A DNA stretch of 64,000 bases from Macrococcoides epidermidis. GTDB lineage: Bacteria > Bacillota > Bacilli > Staphylococcales > Staphylococcaceae. The position numbers and the translations under genes are program-made. Positions 24,573 through 33,338 of the stretch are shown here, in pieces. Positions within the stretch are counted from its first letter, which is position 1. Every line of letters begins with the position of its first letter. The notes below the pieces were generated by a model. The model did no database searches. It had not been told where the DNA came from and saw only the letters and a list, made by a program, of their open reading frames with translations. The DNA lies in assembly GCF_042659445.1 (NCBI RefSeq), contig NZ_JBHSSR010000001.1; one strand, written 5' to 3'.

Positions 24573-25526
24573 TTATTTCACAGCGATAATGATATTATCG
24601 CTGACTTTTTTATGTTTAAACTTGTCTGCATGTTCGAAATCATCATTGAAAATAATATGATATTCATTACCTTTTACAGCATATTTGAACTCGTAATCGA
24701 TAATCGATTCATTAAATCCTGCAAGCGTAAATTTATGATAAATACCTGCTGTATTATCCTTTAAAACAGGAATCACCGTATATTCATCTACAGGACCATA
24801 TTTATTTCTGTAAAAGAAAAAGGTTGCTTCACCATTATTCAACTTTGCAACAAGTTGACCCGTTGTTGACACTTGCTTCAATACCGCATTTGCTGCAGTT
24901 TGTGGATCATTATACTTTCTTAAAGATGCGTCAGTACCGATACGATTATTCTCACTATCCAGCCATTCACCGTTATTTCCGATCAACGTCACATCTTTTT
25001 TCAGTGTTTTATCCATTAATACCCCGCGCTTACCGTCATCACTCTTCATAAAGAGATGACCTGGATTATCACTTCTATCAATAGCACCAGATTGATAATC
25101 AAGTTTACCTGCAGGTGTATTAATCGACCAGGTATTATCAATAAATTTGTTATCTTTCATATATTGATGACTGATAACCTTCGGAAACGCCACCTTTGTC
25201 TTTCCAGTCTTATCAAATGTTAAGTAACTATTCATAATGTAACCAACTTTGTTTCCCATATATGTTCTTAAATTAAAATAGCTACCATCTTTTAATTTAA
25301 AGAAGTCATTACGCATTGATAAATCATCCAATTGTTCCATTGCAAGTTCATCAACATGTAATTTAGCTTCATCGTAATATTGATATGAATCTTTAATCTT
25401 TTTAATATCTTTCGTTGCGACAATAGATTGCTCTTTCTGCATATTATGAACTACAAAAAATGCTGCTATCGACAATAAAAATATCACAGCTAAACTGATT
25501 AATACACGTTTCATTTCATCACTCAT
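24573..25526 (-). CDS. hypothetical membrane-anchored extracellular protein
   Basis: 317 residues, not recognised. One N-terminal membrane anchor (VLISLAVIFLLSIAAFFVVH) and a long predicted extracellular beta-rich region with repeated short strands (NTWSINTPAGKLDYQSG, GVLMDKTLKKDVTLIGNNGEWL, EATFFFYRNKYGPVDEYTVIPV). No lipobox or LPXTG. Two possible starts (MSDEM or the next Met) are not distinguished by ribosome sites. It is monocistronic and convergent with the preceding gene. Confidence 0.65.
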   Translation of the reverse strand: MSDEMKRVLISLAVIFLLSIAAFFVVHNMQKEQSIVATKDIKKIKDSYQYYDEAKLHVDELAMEQLDDLSMRNDFFKLKDGSYFNLRTYMGNKVGYIMNSYLTFDKTGKTKVAFPKVISHQYMKDNKFIDNTWSINTPAGKLDYQSGAIDRSDNPGHLFMKSDDGKRGVLMDKTLKKDVTLIGNNGEWLDSENNRIGTDASLRKYNDPQTAANAVLKQVSTTGQLVAKLNNGEATFFFYRNKYGPVDEYTVIPVLKDNTAGIYHKFTLAGFNESIIDYEFKYAVKGNEYHIIFNDDFEHADKFKHKKVSDNIIIAVK

Positions 25527-25582
25527 CTCTCATTTACTTCCATCATTATACATTAACTTGATAAATATGTATATTGCCTATA

Positions 25583-25611
25583 AAAAGAAAACGCCCTATA
25601 AAGGACGTCTA
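25583..25611 (-). terminator. terminator of a small hydrophilic protein gene
   Basis: On the minus strand the hairpin ACGTCCT-TTAT-AGGGCGT (one G-T pair) is followed by TTTTCTTTTT. Confidence 0.65.
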
Positions 25612-25615
25612 AACT

Positions 25616-25765
25616 TTATTTATCTTGATCTTCTTTACTAACCTTCTTCTCACCAGGCTGTAATTCAAGCTGATCTTTAACCTTTTCGTTCATTTCACCA
25701 TCAATAACTGATTCTGGCATGACTTCACGTCTGTTACTTGTTGTATCTTTATCAACGTTTGACAT
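25616..25765 (-). CDS. small hydrophilic protein, 49 aa
   Basis: A 49-residue, highly charged protein beginning MSNVDKDTTSNRREVMPESV and ending KKVSKEDQDK. A GGAGG ribosome site lies eight bases before the ATG and a terminator follows, which together support a real gene despite its size. It is probably disordered and cytoplasmic. No family recognised. It stands alone downstream of dhaM on the same strand. Confidence 0.65.
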   Translation of the reverse strand: MSNVDKDTTSNRREVMPESVIDGEMNEKVKDQLELQPGEKKVSKEDQDK

Positions 25766-25840
25766 CTACATCGCCTCCACATTTTGATAGTTAACTATAC
25801 CCTCAAATACGTAAAGTATACATAAATAGTATCATTCAAG

Positions 25841-26206
25841 TTATGCTTTCACTTTAAAATTATCTTCTAAACTTTTTAATATTTCATCTTTAGATTTTCC
25901 AATCTTGCTTTCAACAGCAGCTAAAAATGCACCTTCTACGATTGGATAGTGTGCGATTTCAATGTTTGGATAATCTGCTAATTCTAAAGCCATTTCAATG
26001 TTCATCTTACTTGATCCGATATCATAGAAACAAAGTGCATCGTCTGTCACACTTTCAAATAACGCATTGATATTATCAATCGAAGTACCAATGTCCCCAT
26101 CTATACCGCCAGTGACTTTAATTGCAACACCATCAGCCATCTGTTCAAGCAATGCTTTAATACCTTGTGCGATTTCATGACTATGACTCACTATTAGTAT
26201 TTCCAT
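25841..26206 (-). CDS. dhaM: PTS-dependent dihydroxyacetone kinase, phosphotransferase subunit DhaM
   Basis: 121-residue EIIA-mannose-type subunit. The phosphorylated His lies in LIVSHSHEIAQGIK (His9 by position), with IKVTGGIDGDIGTSI and CFYDIGSSKMNIEMALEL as the conserved core. It takes phosphate from HPr and gives it to ADP bound on DhaL. It is the last gene of dhaKLM, overlapping dhaL by one base. It is the short single-domain form, as in other Firmicutes. Confidence 0.93.
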   Translation of the reverse strand: MEILIVSHSHEIAQGIKALLEQMADGVAIKVTGGIDGDIGTSIDNINALFESVTDDALCFYDIGSSKMNIEMALELADYPNIEIAHYPIVEGAFLAAVESKIGKSKDEILKSLEDNFKVKA

Positions 26207-26787
26207 TAACGTACCTCCTCAAGTAATGCGTCTAAAATATACACTGCACTTTGAGCGCCTGGATCGACGACACCTTTTGATTTTTCTTTAAAGTAAGCTG
26301 CACGGCCTTTCGTCGCTTCAATATCTTTCGTATCTTCAGCAAATTGTTGTAACTCAGCACTTGTCGGAATATTACCAGCTTGAATTGCTTCACTAACGGG
26401 TTTCAATACGTCATACATTGTCTTTTCGCCGCCTTCAACTTTTCCGCGTGCTTTCACCGCTTCAGCAAATTCATTGATTAATTTTCCGATATTTTCTTTT
26501 GTAATTTCCTCTTCTGCAACTTGAGACATCTTTACAAATGAAAATCCGTATAATGGTCCTGATGCACCACCAACAGCACTCATCAATGTCATACCACATG
26601 ATTTTAATATATCCGGTACTGTATCTCCAGTTAACTTCTCATCTACAGCTTTAAATCCTCGCAACATATTAACACCGTGATCTCCGTCACCTATCTCACG
26701 GTCTAAATTAGTTAACTTCGTCTCATTTTTTTCAAATTGAGATAATAATCCTTTTAATACTTCAGTCAATCTTTGTGCATCCATCAT
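26206..26787 (-). CDS. dhaL: dihydroxyacetone kinase subunit DhaL
   Basis: About 193 residues. The ADP-binding signature NLDREIGDGDHGVNMLRGF carries the Asp residues that hold two Mg ions, and GGASGPLYGFSFV and KGRAAYFKEKSKGVVDPGAQS are the other family blocks. It transfers phosphate from DhaM to dihydroxyacetone held on DhaK. I choose an ATG a few bases after AGGAG over a GTG two codons earlier. It sits eight bases after dhaK and one base over dhaM. Confidence 0.94.
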   Translation of the reverse strand: MMDAQRLTEVLKGLLSQFEKNETKLTNLDREIGDGDHGVNMLRGFKAVDEKLTGDTVPDILKSCGMTLMSAVGGASGPLYGFSFVKMSQVAEEEITKENIGKLINEFAEAVKARGKVEGGEKTMYDVLKPVSEAIQAGNIPTSAELQQFAEDTKDIEATKGRAAYFKEKSKGVVDPGAQSAVYILDALLEEVR

Positions 26788-26795
26788 TCCCACTC

Positions 26796-27761
26796 CTAGT
26801 TAAAATATTTACTCTCTGTTTCACTTTCTAGAGCTGATAATAGCGCTTCATCGTATTTCAGTACTGTAATAGAAAATCCCTGCATATCGAGTGCAGTCAT
26901 AAAGTTACCTACATAAAGTTTCTTAATCGCTTTTCCTTGTGCTTCAAAGTATTGATTTAAATAATATGCAGTAACACTCAGCTCGCTATCCGGTGTACCG
27001 CCCATACCATTAAGCATAACAATTGAATCATTAAAATCTAACTGACCTTCTATCTCTTTCATCATTCTTGCGATAATCAAATCAATTGATTCAATTTTTT
27101 CACGATAAATACCTTTCTCACCGTGAATACCAATACCAATTTCCATTTCATCATCAGCGAGATCAAATCCATATTGCCCAGTTGTTGGTACCATACAAGG
27201 TTCTATTGCCATACCTATCGTCGCCATATTTGATAATATCGCTTCTACTTTTTCTTTAACTTCTTCTAACGCCAATCCTTGATCAGCATAATAACCTGCA
27301 ACTTTATGCACAAATACTGTACCAGCTACACCGCGACGTTGCTCTTTATTATCGATTGCAATATCATCTGCTACTATCACACGATCTACTTTAATGCCTT
27401 CCATTTCAGCAAGTTCCATAGCCATTTCGAAGTTCATAACGTCACCGGCATAATTTTTTACAATCAGTAGCACACCTTCATCCGTTGCAACTGCTTTAAT
27501 CGCCTCTAAAATCTTATCTGGTGTAGGGGAAGTAAATATTTCGCCACATACTGCTGCATCTAACATCCCTTCAGCAACATAACCCGCATGTGCAGGTTCA
27601 TGACCGCTTCCTCCTCCTGAAACTAATGCAACACCTTTTTCTTTACGTTCTTTCCTTACGATAACTGAATCAGCAATTACTTCATGTGCTTTGTCAGCAA
27701 GTGCTATTCCTTTTAACATGTCACTTACAAATTGCGTTTTATCTTTCATTAACTTCTTCAT
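26796..27761 (-). CDS. dhaK: dihydroxyacetone kinase subunit DhaK
   Basis: 321-residue substrate-binding subunit. GGGSGHEPAHAGYVAEGMLDAAVCGEIFTSP contains the His residues that form the hemiaminal with dihydroxyacetone, and VLLIVKNYAGDVMNFEMA is the second conserved block. With DhaL and DhaM it makes dihydroxyacetone phosphate at the expense of PEP, feeding glycolysis. First gene of the operon, with GGAGG before the ATG. A cre-like site lies upstream (27803-27817), so carbon catabolite control is likely. Confidence 0.95.
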   Translation of the reverse strand: MKKLMKDKTQFVSDMLKGIALADKAHEVIADSVIVRKERKEKGVALVSGGGSGHEPAHAGYVAEGMLDAAVCGEIFTSPTPDKILEAIKAVATDEGVLLIVKNYAGDVMNFEMAMELAEMEGIKVDRVIVADDIAIDNKEQRRGVAGTVFVHKVAGYYADQGLALEEVKEKVEAILSNMATIGMAIEPCMVPTTGQYGFDLADDEMEIGIGIHGEKGIYREKIESIDLIIARMMKEIEGQLDFNDSIVMLNGMGGTPDSELSVTAYYLNQYFEAQGKAIKKLYVGNFMTALDMQGFSITVLKYDEALLSALESETESKYFN

Positions 27762-27802
27762 ATTTTATCGCCTCCATTTAATTACATTATAAACCTGTTC
27801 AA

Positions 27803-27817
27803 ATGATAACGCTAACA
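27803..27817. promoter_or_regulatory. cre-like site upstream of dhaKLM, with extra direct repeats
   Basis: ATGATAACGCTAACA matches the Gram-positive cre consensus WTGNAARCGNWWWCA with one mismatch. Two further related octamers, TGCCAACA at 27825 and CGCTAACA at 27836, give three direct repeats in 34 bp. Position between divergent dhaK and recQ suggests CcpA control of dha. Confidence 0.55.
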
Positions 27818-27900
27818 ATAGCAGTGCCAACACTTCGCTAACAAATTCAAATATCACAAATGTTATAATATGAATATCATTAACTACGGAGGTCACCTCA

Positions 27901-29970
27901 ATGGATTTTAAACAGCGCGCGGTAGAGATGTTACATGAAACATACGGAGCTGAAGCTAACTTTCGAGAAGGTCAACTGGAAGCGATATTAGCGGTAGTAA
28001 ATAAACAGAAGACGCTGGTGATTCAAAAGACTGGCTGGGGGAAATCGATTGTATACTTCATCGCTACTAAGTTATTAAGAGAAAATGGTAGCGGTCCTGC
28101 TGTTATCATCAGTCCTTTACTTGCATTAATGCACAATCAAATTGATGCTGCTGCTAAACTTGGTTTAGATGTCGTAACGATCAATAGCAATAACAAAGAT
28201 GAATGGGATGATATTTATGCACGGCTTAGTGCGGTTGATGCCATTATTGTTTCTCCTGAGAAATTATCTGATGCAAGATTTATTGAAGCATTATCACAAG
28301 TGAATGATATCGAGCTTATTGTAGTAGACGAAGCACACTCTATTTCAGATTGGGGTCATGACTTCAGACCTGATTATCAGCGTATTGTGAACCTCGTTAA
28401 AGATTTACCAGATTCAATCGCAATTCTTGGCACAACTGCAACAGCAAACGATCGTGTCATTGAAGATATTAAATCGCAACTCGGAAATCTCCAGGTATTT
28501 CGTGGTGATTTAATCCGTTCAAATATTTCGATTCAAGTGAACCCAGCACAATCGAAGGCAGAACGACTTGCTTTCTTAGCGGCATCTCTCACAGAGCATC
28601 CTTTTTTGAACAAAGAACAAGGTATCATCTATTGTCTTACGAAGAAAGAGTGTATTTCTGTAGCACAGTTCTTAATTGAACAAGGTATCTCGGCCGCACC
28701 TTATTATTCAGGTATGCAGAACGAATATGGCGAAGATACTAGCGTAACTACGCTTGAAGCATTTCATAACGGGGAAGTACGTGTAATTGTTGCAACAGTG
28801 AAGCTTGGTATGGGGTACGATAAATCAAATATCGGTTTCGTTATTCATTTCCAGCTGCCACAAAACTTAATTTCATATTATCAGCAGATTGGACGTGCAG
28901 GACGTAACGGTAAACCAGCGCTTGCAATGCTACTTCATGGTGATGAAGATGAAGCGATCATCAACGCATTTATAGAAAGTGCGAATAAAGACCCGAAATT
29001 ATTATCAGAAATATTAACGCGCATTAGCCAGCATCCTGAAGGTATGACCAGAAACGATATTCTGCCTCACTTCAATATGAATGTCACAAAGCTTGGGTCG
29101 GTACTTAAATACTTATTCGTCCATGAATACATATTGATGGATAAGCGAAAGTACGTCATCAATCCAGATAAACCCTTTAATGCTGAAGAGAATGCACAAT
29201 TACAGCAGCAGTTAAACGTAACGCGTTTACAGGAACTCGAGCATTTAAAGCGATTTATCAATTACGACGGTTGTTATATGAAATATATCGCTGACGAACT
29301 TGATGCACCAGATAAACAGGAAAAGTGTGGTATTTGTGCACATTGTAGAAATCGTGAATTCATAACGATAGATAAAAATCATCCAATGCTATCTATCGCA
29401 AGCCAGTATAAGAATAAATTACACGGGGAAATCTCACCGCGTAAACGCTGGTCGAATAATAAAAAGATTGATGAATCATTACAATTTAAGACAGGATGGA
29501 CGTATACAACAGATGCCTATTCACCTGTCGGCCATAAATTTATGTATGAACGCGACAATCTTCATTTCTCAGAACAGACGACTTTACAGATCAGCCAATT
29601 CCTTAAAGACATGATACAAGAACATCAGATTGACGCTATCGTAGCAGTTCCAAGTTTGAGACGACCTAAGCTCACTAACAAACTTGCACAAGCTGTAGCT
29701 GAGTATAACCATATCGAATATATCGATGCAGTCGTAAAAATAAAGCCTGGTTACAAACAAAGCGAGATGCATAACTCAATCATGCAGGAAAGAAATATCC
29801 AGGAAACCATTGCTATTCAAAACGAAGATTTAATAGAAGACAAACACATACTACTCATTGACGATACCGTCAATTCCCGCTGGACAATGACAGTCGTCGC
29901 ATCAAAACTTTTAGTTCATGCAAAAGCGGTATATCCATTCGCACTTGTGAATACGGGTGCCGGAGAATAA
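27901..29970 (+). CDS. RecQ family helicase with phosphoribosyltransferase-like C-terminus
   Basis: 689 residues. Superfamily 2 helicase core: motif I QKTGWGKS (42-49), motif II VVDEAHS, motif III GTTATA, motif VI QQIGRAGRNGKP. A RecQ zinc cluster follows (CYMKYIADELDAPDKQEKCGICAHC). The HRDC domain is absent. Instead the last 170 residues read as a PRTase-like domain: AIVAVPSLRRPKLTNKLAQAVA and HILLIDDTVNSRWTMTV, equivalent to the PRPP loop of ComF-type proteins. It unwinds DNA 3'-5'; the tail's role is unknown. GGAGG precedes the ATG. It is divergent from dhaK. Confidence 0.88.
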   Translation: MDFKQRAVEMLHETYGAEANFREGQLEAILAVVNKQKTLVIQKTGWGKSIVYFIATKLLRENGSGPAVIISPLLALMHNQIDAAAKLGLDVVTINSNNKDEWDDIYARLSAVDAIIVSPEKLSDARFIEALSQVNDIELIVVDEAHSISDWGHDFRPDYQRIVNLVKDLPDSIAILGTTATANDRVIEDIKSQLGNLQVFRGDLIRSNISIQVNPAQSKAERLAFLAASLTEHPFLNKEQGIIYCLTKKECISVAQFLIEQGISAAPYYSGMQNEYGEDTSVTTLEAFHNGEVRVIVATVKLGMGYDKSNIGFVIHFQLPQNLISYYQQIGRAGRNGKPALAMLLHGDEDEAIINAFIESANKDPKLLSEILTRISQHPEGMTRNDILPHFNMNVTKLGSVLKYLFVHEYILMDKRKYVINPDKPFNAEENAQLQQQLNVTRLQELEHLKRFINYDGCYMKYIADELDAPDKQEKCGICAHCRNREFITIDKNHPMLSIASQYKNKLHGEISPRKRWSNNKKIDESLQFKTGWTYTTDAYSPVGHKFMYERDNLHFSEQTTLQISQFLKDMIQEHQIDAIVAVPSLRRPKLTNKLAQAVAEYNHIEYIDAVVKIKPGYKQSEMHNSIMQERNIQETIAIQNEDLIEDKHILLIDDTVNSRWTMTVVASKLLVHAKAVYPFALVNTGAGE

Positions 29971-30109
29971 AAAAACTGCCTTTTTTAATACATTATATTA
30001 GTATTATTATATAAAATTCAGCAATATATTTAACAAATATATCCTATTTTGATTTATCCTCCAAAATTAAACAGTTATAATATAGAAAAATTATAAGGGG
30101 ATAGATAGT

Positions 30110-30434
30110 ATGATTCATTGGTATATACTATCTACTACTTATTCCCTTATTCGTATATGTGGATACAATTACTCAAATTAAACGTCGCTTCGAAAATGTG
30201 AATGCCCAAAAGCAGCTCATCAGTGAATGGTTATTATAAGATGCAGCAACATATTCAGGCTTTATTATCTTTGTCGTTATTACTGGGTACTTTGTCATTC
30301 ACTTCTCGCCATATCACATCCCAGGATTAAATGCATTAATTGGCTTTCTTATTACATATACGCTTATCGCAATCGGAAAGTGGTTGAGATGTTTAGAAGA
30401 TTATTTAGATAGAAAGCGTGGCAATCTTCAATGA
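30110..30434 (+). pseudogene. decayed small membrane protein, paralogue of the gene at 41992
   Basis: Starts with AAGGGGA and ATG at 30110. After a frameshift near 30130-30160 the frame reads VDTITQIKRRFENVNAQ, is broken by TAA at 30237-30239, and continues DAATYSGFIIFVVITGYFVIHFSPYHIPGLNA to TGA 30432. The gene at 41992-42420 gives the intact pattern: ADTITQIKRYLETN, LKDCITYS, GYIVIHLSPPNIPGSN. One indel and one nonsense codon therefore separate it from a working copy. The remaining bases of 29971-30109 hold nothing I recognise. Confidence 0.8.
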
Positions 30435-30436
30435 AA

Positions 30437-30467
30437 AACAGTGCGCTGAATGTTTCAGCGCACTGTT
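30437..30467. terminator. bidirectional terminator
   Basis: Perfect 14-bp stem AACAGTGCGCTGAA-tgt-TTCAGCGCACTGTT followed by T's, between the broken membrane-protein gene and the convergent amidohydrolase. Confidence 0.9.
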
Positions 30468-30480
30468 TCTTCAGTTTCTT

Positions 30481-31632
30481 TTATTTATAGTTTAATGCGA
30501 TATTGACAAACATTTCAAATGCTACTTTAAAGCTTGATTCATCTATTCCAAATTTAGGGTGGTGATGCGGATAATCAAATCCTTCACTGCCGCTTCCTAT
30601 AAAGATATATACGCATGGCGCTACTTGTTGATACGCACTGAAATCTTCGCCTCCCATCATCGTTGGCTCAGAGACAACTTTTCCCGGGTAATTACATTCT
30701 GCAATTTCTCTTACCCATTGTGTATGTGCTTCATCATTATAAACTGCATCATATCCTATCGTATAATCTATTTTATGGGTTGCACCATTTGCCAGACATA
30801 GATGTTCTATTGTCTTTTCAATTTGTGATTTACATATTTCTCTATTTTCAGCTGTTGTTGTCCTCACTGACCCTGCCAATGTAACTTTATCCGGAATAAC
30901 ATTAGCACCATTAACATTGCCTGCTAAAAATACTGTATTCGATACGACTACGGGTTCAAATGGATCTACTTTTCTTGATACAATGCTTTGAATTTCATTG
31001 ACGAAGTGACTACCTATCAGCAGCGGATCTATCGTTTTATTCGGCTGACTGGCATGTCCACCTCTACCTTGAATTTCAATTTGGTATAAGTCTGAATTGG
31101 CGCTTGCAGGACCTGATTTTATATCAATATACCCAAGTGGCAATGTTGCCCATATATGATGTCCATATATAAAGTCAAATCCTTCAAAATAGCCTGTTTC
31201 AACTAATTCACGTGCACCACCAGGAATTAATTCCTCAGCATGCTGAAAGATACAATGTATCTCATTTGTCAGTTCATGTGCATGATCATTAAAGTAATGT
31301 GCAGCACCGAGTAAGACTGCTGTATGCACGTCATGTCCACATGCATGCATAAGGCCATCATGTTGTGACATAAAGTCTAAATCAGTACGTTCTTCCTGTA
31401 TCGGAAGTGCATCAATGTCTGCACGCAAACCAATTTTTTTATTACCACCTTTATTAAAAACACCGATAGTTCCCGTTTCAGTTAATTCAATTACTTCACA
31501 GTGTTCTAAACTACGAAGCACATCCCTTATATATTTTGTCGTTTCGTATTCTTTAAATGACGGTTCTGGATTCTGGTGTAAATGTCTGCGATATTGTATT
31601 ACTTTATCTTCGTATTCCTGATAATCTATCAT
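30481..31632 (-). CDS. M20 family amidohydrolase (AbgA/AbgB-like)
   Basis: 383-residue zinc peptidase of the M20D group. The N-terminus YRRHLHQNPEPSFKEYETT is the family opening. Metal ligands appear in MHACGHDVHTA, QHAEELIPGGA with the general-base Glu, and PTMMGGEDFSAY. RGGHASQPN is the dimerisation-domain His motif. It should cleave an amide such as an N-acyl amino acid or p-aminobenzoyl-glutamate. It starts one base after the stop of the AbgT transporter gene, with AGGAGG inside that gene; this pairing points to an aminobenzoyl-glutamate-like substrate. Confidence 0.88.
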   Translation of the reverse strand: MIDYQEYEDKVIQYRRHLHQNPEPSFKEYETTKYIRDVLRSLEHCEVIELTETGTIGVFNKGGNKKIGLRADIDALPIQEERTDLDFMSQHDGLMHACGHDVHTAVLLGAAHYFNDHAHELTNEIHCIFQHAEELIPGGARELVETGYFEGFDFIYGHHIWATLPLGYIDIKSGPASANSDLYQIEIQGRGGHASQPNKTIDPLLIGSHFVNEIQSIVSRKVDPFEPVVVSNTVFLAGNVNGANVIPDKVTLAGSVRTTTAENREICKSQIEKTIEHLCLANGATHKIDYTIGYDAVYNDEAHTQWVREIAECNYPGKVVSEPTMMGGEDFSAYQQVAPCVYIFIGSGSEGFDYPHHHPKFGIDESSFKVAFEMFVNIALNYK

Positions 31633-31633
31633 A

Positions 31634-33166
31634 TTAATTTCCTCCTAAATGAATCGGTCCACCTGGTCCCACTGGAATGCCTAAGTAAAACCATACAAGT
31701 AATAGAATCGTCCAGAAGATACCGAATGCAACAGAATACGGCATTAATGCTGCAATCATCGTTCCTAAGCCGATATCCTTTTGATACTTCTGAGCATACG
31801 ATAATAGCAATGGTAGATATGGCATCATCGGTGTAATCGGATTTGTTATCGAATCCCCTACTCGGTAAATAACTTGTGTAAATGCAGGGTGAATACCTAA
31901 AAGCATCAGCATCGGAACTAAAATTGGTGCGAGTATTGCCCATTTCGCTGAGGCACTACCTATCAACATGTTTATAAATCCAGACAAAATTAGTATACCT
32001 AGTATTAATACGATACCATTCTGCCCTTTTAGTAATTCAGCACCTTTAATTGCGATAATTGTTCCTAAATTACTCCACGTAAAGAATGCCAGCATCTGTG
32101 CAGCAAAGAATACGATCACAATAAAGCCACCCATCGAGCTCATTGATTCTGCAAGCATTTCAGAGAACTTACGTGTTGAACGCATCGTTCCAGCAACAAT
32201 TCCATAAACCAATCCTGGAACTAAGAATAGAACTGTAATAATTGGTACAATCCCATTCATTAACGGTGAATCATCAATTAATGAACCTGTCTTTGCATTG
32301 CGTAATAAACCACTTTCAGGTATCGCTAAAAGTGCTACAACTGCCATTGCAACAAGTACACTAATATTGGCAAATAACATTGCTTTACGCTCTCTATCTG
32401 ATACGTGATTCTCTTCGGCACCTTCCTCAATATGTCCTGTGTACTTACCAAACCTCGGAATAACTATCTTTGACGTTACAAACCATGCTACAAATAATAA
32501 CAAGACCGTTGATGCACATAAGAAATAATAATTCATTGCAGCATTCACTTTCACACTGCCATCTATAAGTTTTGTTGCAGGTTCTGTAAATGACACAGCT
32601 AGTGCATCAGTCATACCTATTACTAAACTTGCAGAGAATCCACCAAGCGCAGCTGCATATGCCATTACAAGTCCCGCAATTGGGTGATAACCAAGCTTTA
32701 TAAACACTAATGCTGCAATAGGCGGTAAGACGATTGTTGCTGCATCTCCTGCAGCATTTCCCATAATACCTACAAATATAATAATCGGAATTATAATTTT
32801 GCGTGGTGTCTTCTCAATCGTATATTTCATTAACGTTTCAAAGTATCCTGTCTTCTCAGCAATACCAACACCTATCATCACGACAAGTACTAATCCTAAA
32901 GGTGGAAAGGCAGCGAAATTCGGGACCGCTTCTGAAATAATTTTCGCAATACCATCAGGCGTTAATAAGTTAACTGCTTTCACTACTTTTCCATCGGTAG
33001 GATTCTTTGCTGATAGACCAAAGAAACTCGCTATTGTTGATGCCACTAAGATAATGGCACAAAGACTAATAAAGATAACAACTGGATCAGGTAATCTATT
33101 ACCGGCTTTTTCAATCATGTCTAAAAACTTGTCCATCATACTTTTCTTTTTTACATTCTCACTCAT
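31634..33166 (-). CDS. AbgT family transporter
   Basis: 510-residue membrane protein with about 12 spans. MIEKAGNRLPDPVVIFISLCAI is the typical AbgT N-terminus; GNAAGDAATIVLPPIAALVF, SGFINMLIGSASAKWAILAPILVPM and YRVGDSITNPITPMMPYLPLLLSYAQKYQ are the family's conserved hairpins and SASAK/TNPxTP motifs. Members import p-aminobenzoyl-glutamate or export sulfonamide-type metabolites. Immediate linkage to an M20 hydrolase favours uptake and cleavage. AGGAG precedes the start. Confidence 0.92.
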   Translation of the reverse strand: MSENVKKKSMMDKFLDMIEKAGNRLPDPVVIFISLCAIILVASTIASFFGLSAKNPTDGKVVKAVNLLTPDGIAKIISEAVPNFAAFPPLGLVLVVMIGVGIAEKTGYFETLMKYTIEKTPRKIIIPIIIFVGIMGNAAGDAATIVLPPIAALVFIKLGYHPIAGLVMAYAAALGGFSASLVIGMTDALAVSFTEPATKLIDGSVKVNAAMNYYFLCASTVLLLFVAWFVTSKIVIPRFGKYTGHIEEGAEENHVSDRERKAMLFANISVLVAMAVVALLAIPESGLLRNAKTGSLIDDSPLMNGIVPIITVLFLVPGLVYGIVAGTMRSTRKFSEMLAESMSSMGGFIVIVFFAAQMLAFFTWSNLGTIIAIKGAELLKGQNGIVLILGILILSGFINMLIGSASAKWAILAPILVPMLMLLGIHPAFTQVIYRVGDSITNPITPMMPYLPLLLSYAQKYQKDIGLGTMIAALMPYSVAFGIFWTILLLVWFYLGIPVGPGGPIHLGGN

Positions 33167-33311
33167 TACATCTCCTCCATTTAATTATTAGAAAATTCAG
33201 TTAAGGATAACTTAATTACTATAATATCGATAATATTTAGTGATTTCAAATCATTTAATACGATATCGTACTAAAGAGTATTAAATGATTGCTGTCACTT
33301 AAGTTAAAAAA

Positions 33312-33336
33312 ACCGAACAAAGTATCTTTGTCCGGT
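33312..33336 (-). terminator. terminator of the ABC/PHP/HAD operon
   Basis: On the minus strand ACCGGACAAAG-ATA-CTTTGTTCGGT followed by seven T's, just after the ATPase gene. Confidence 0.88.
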
Positions 33337-33338
33337 AG

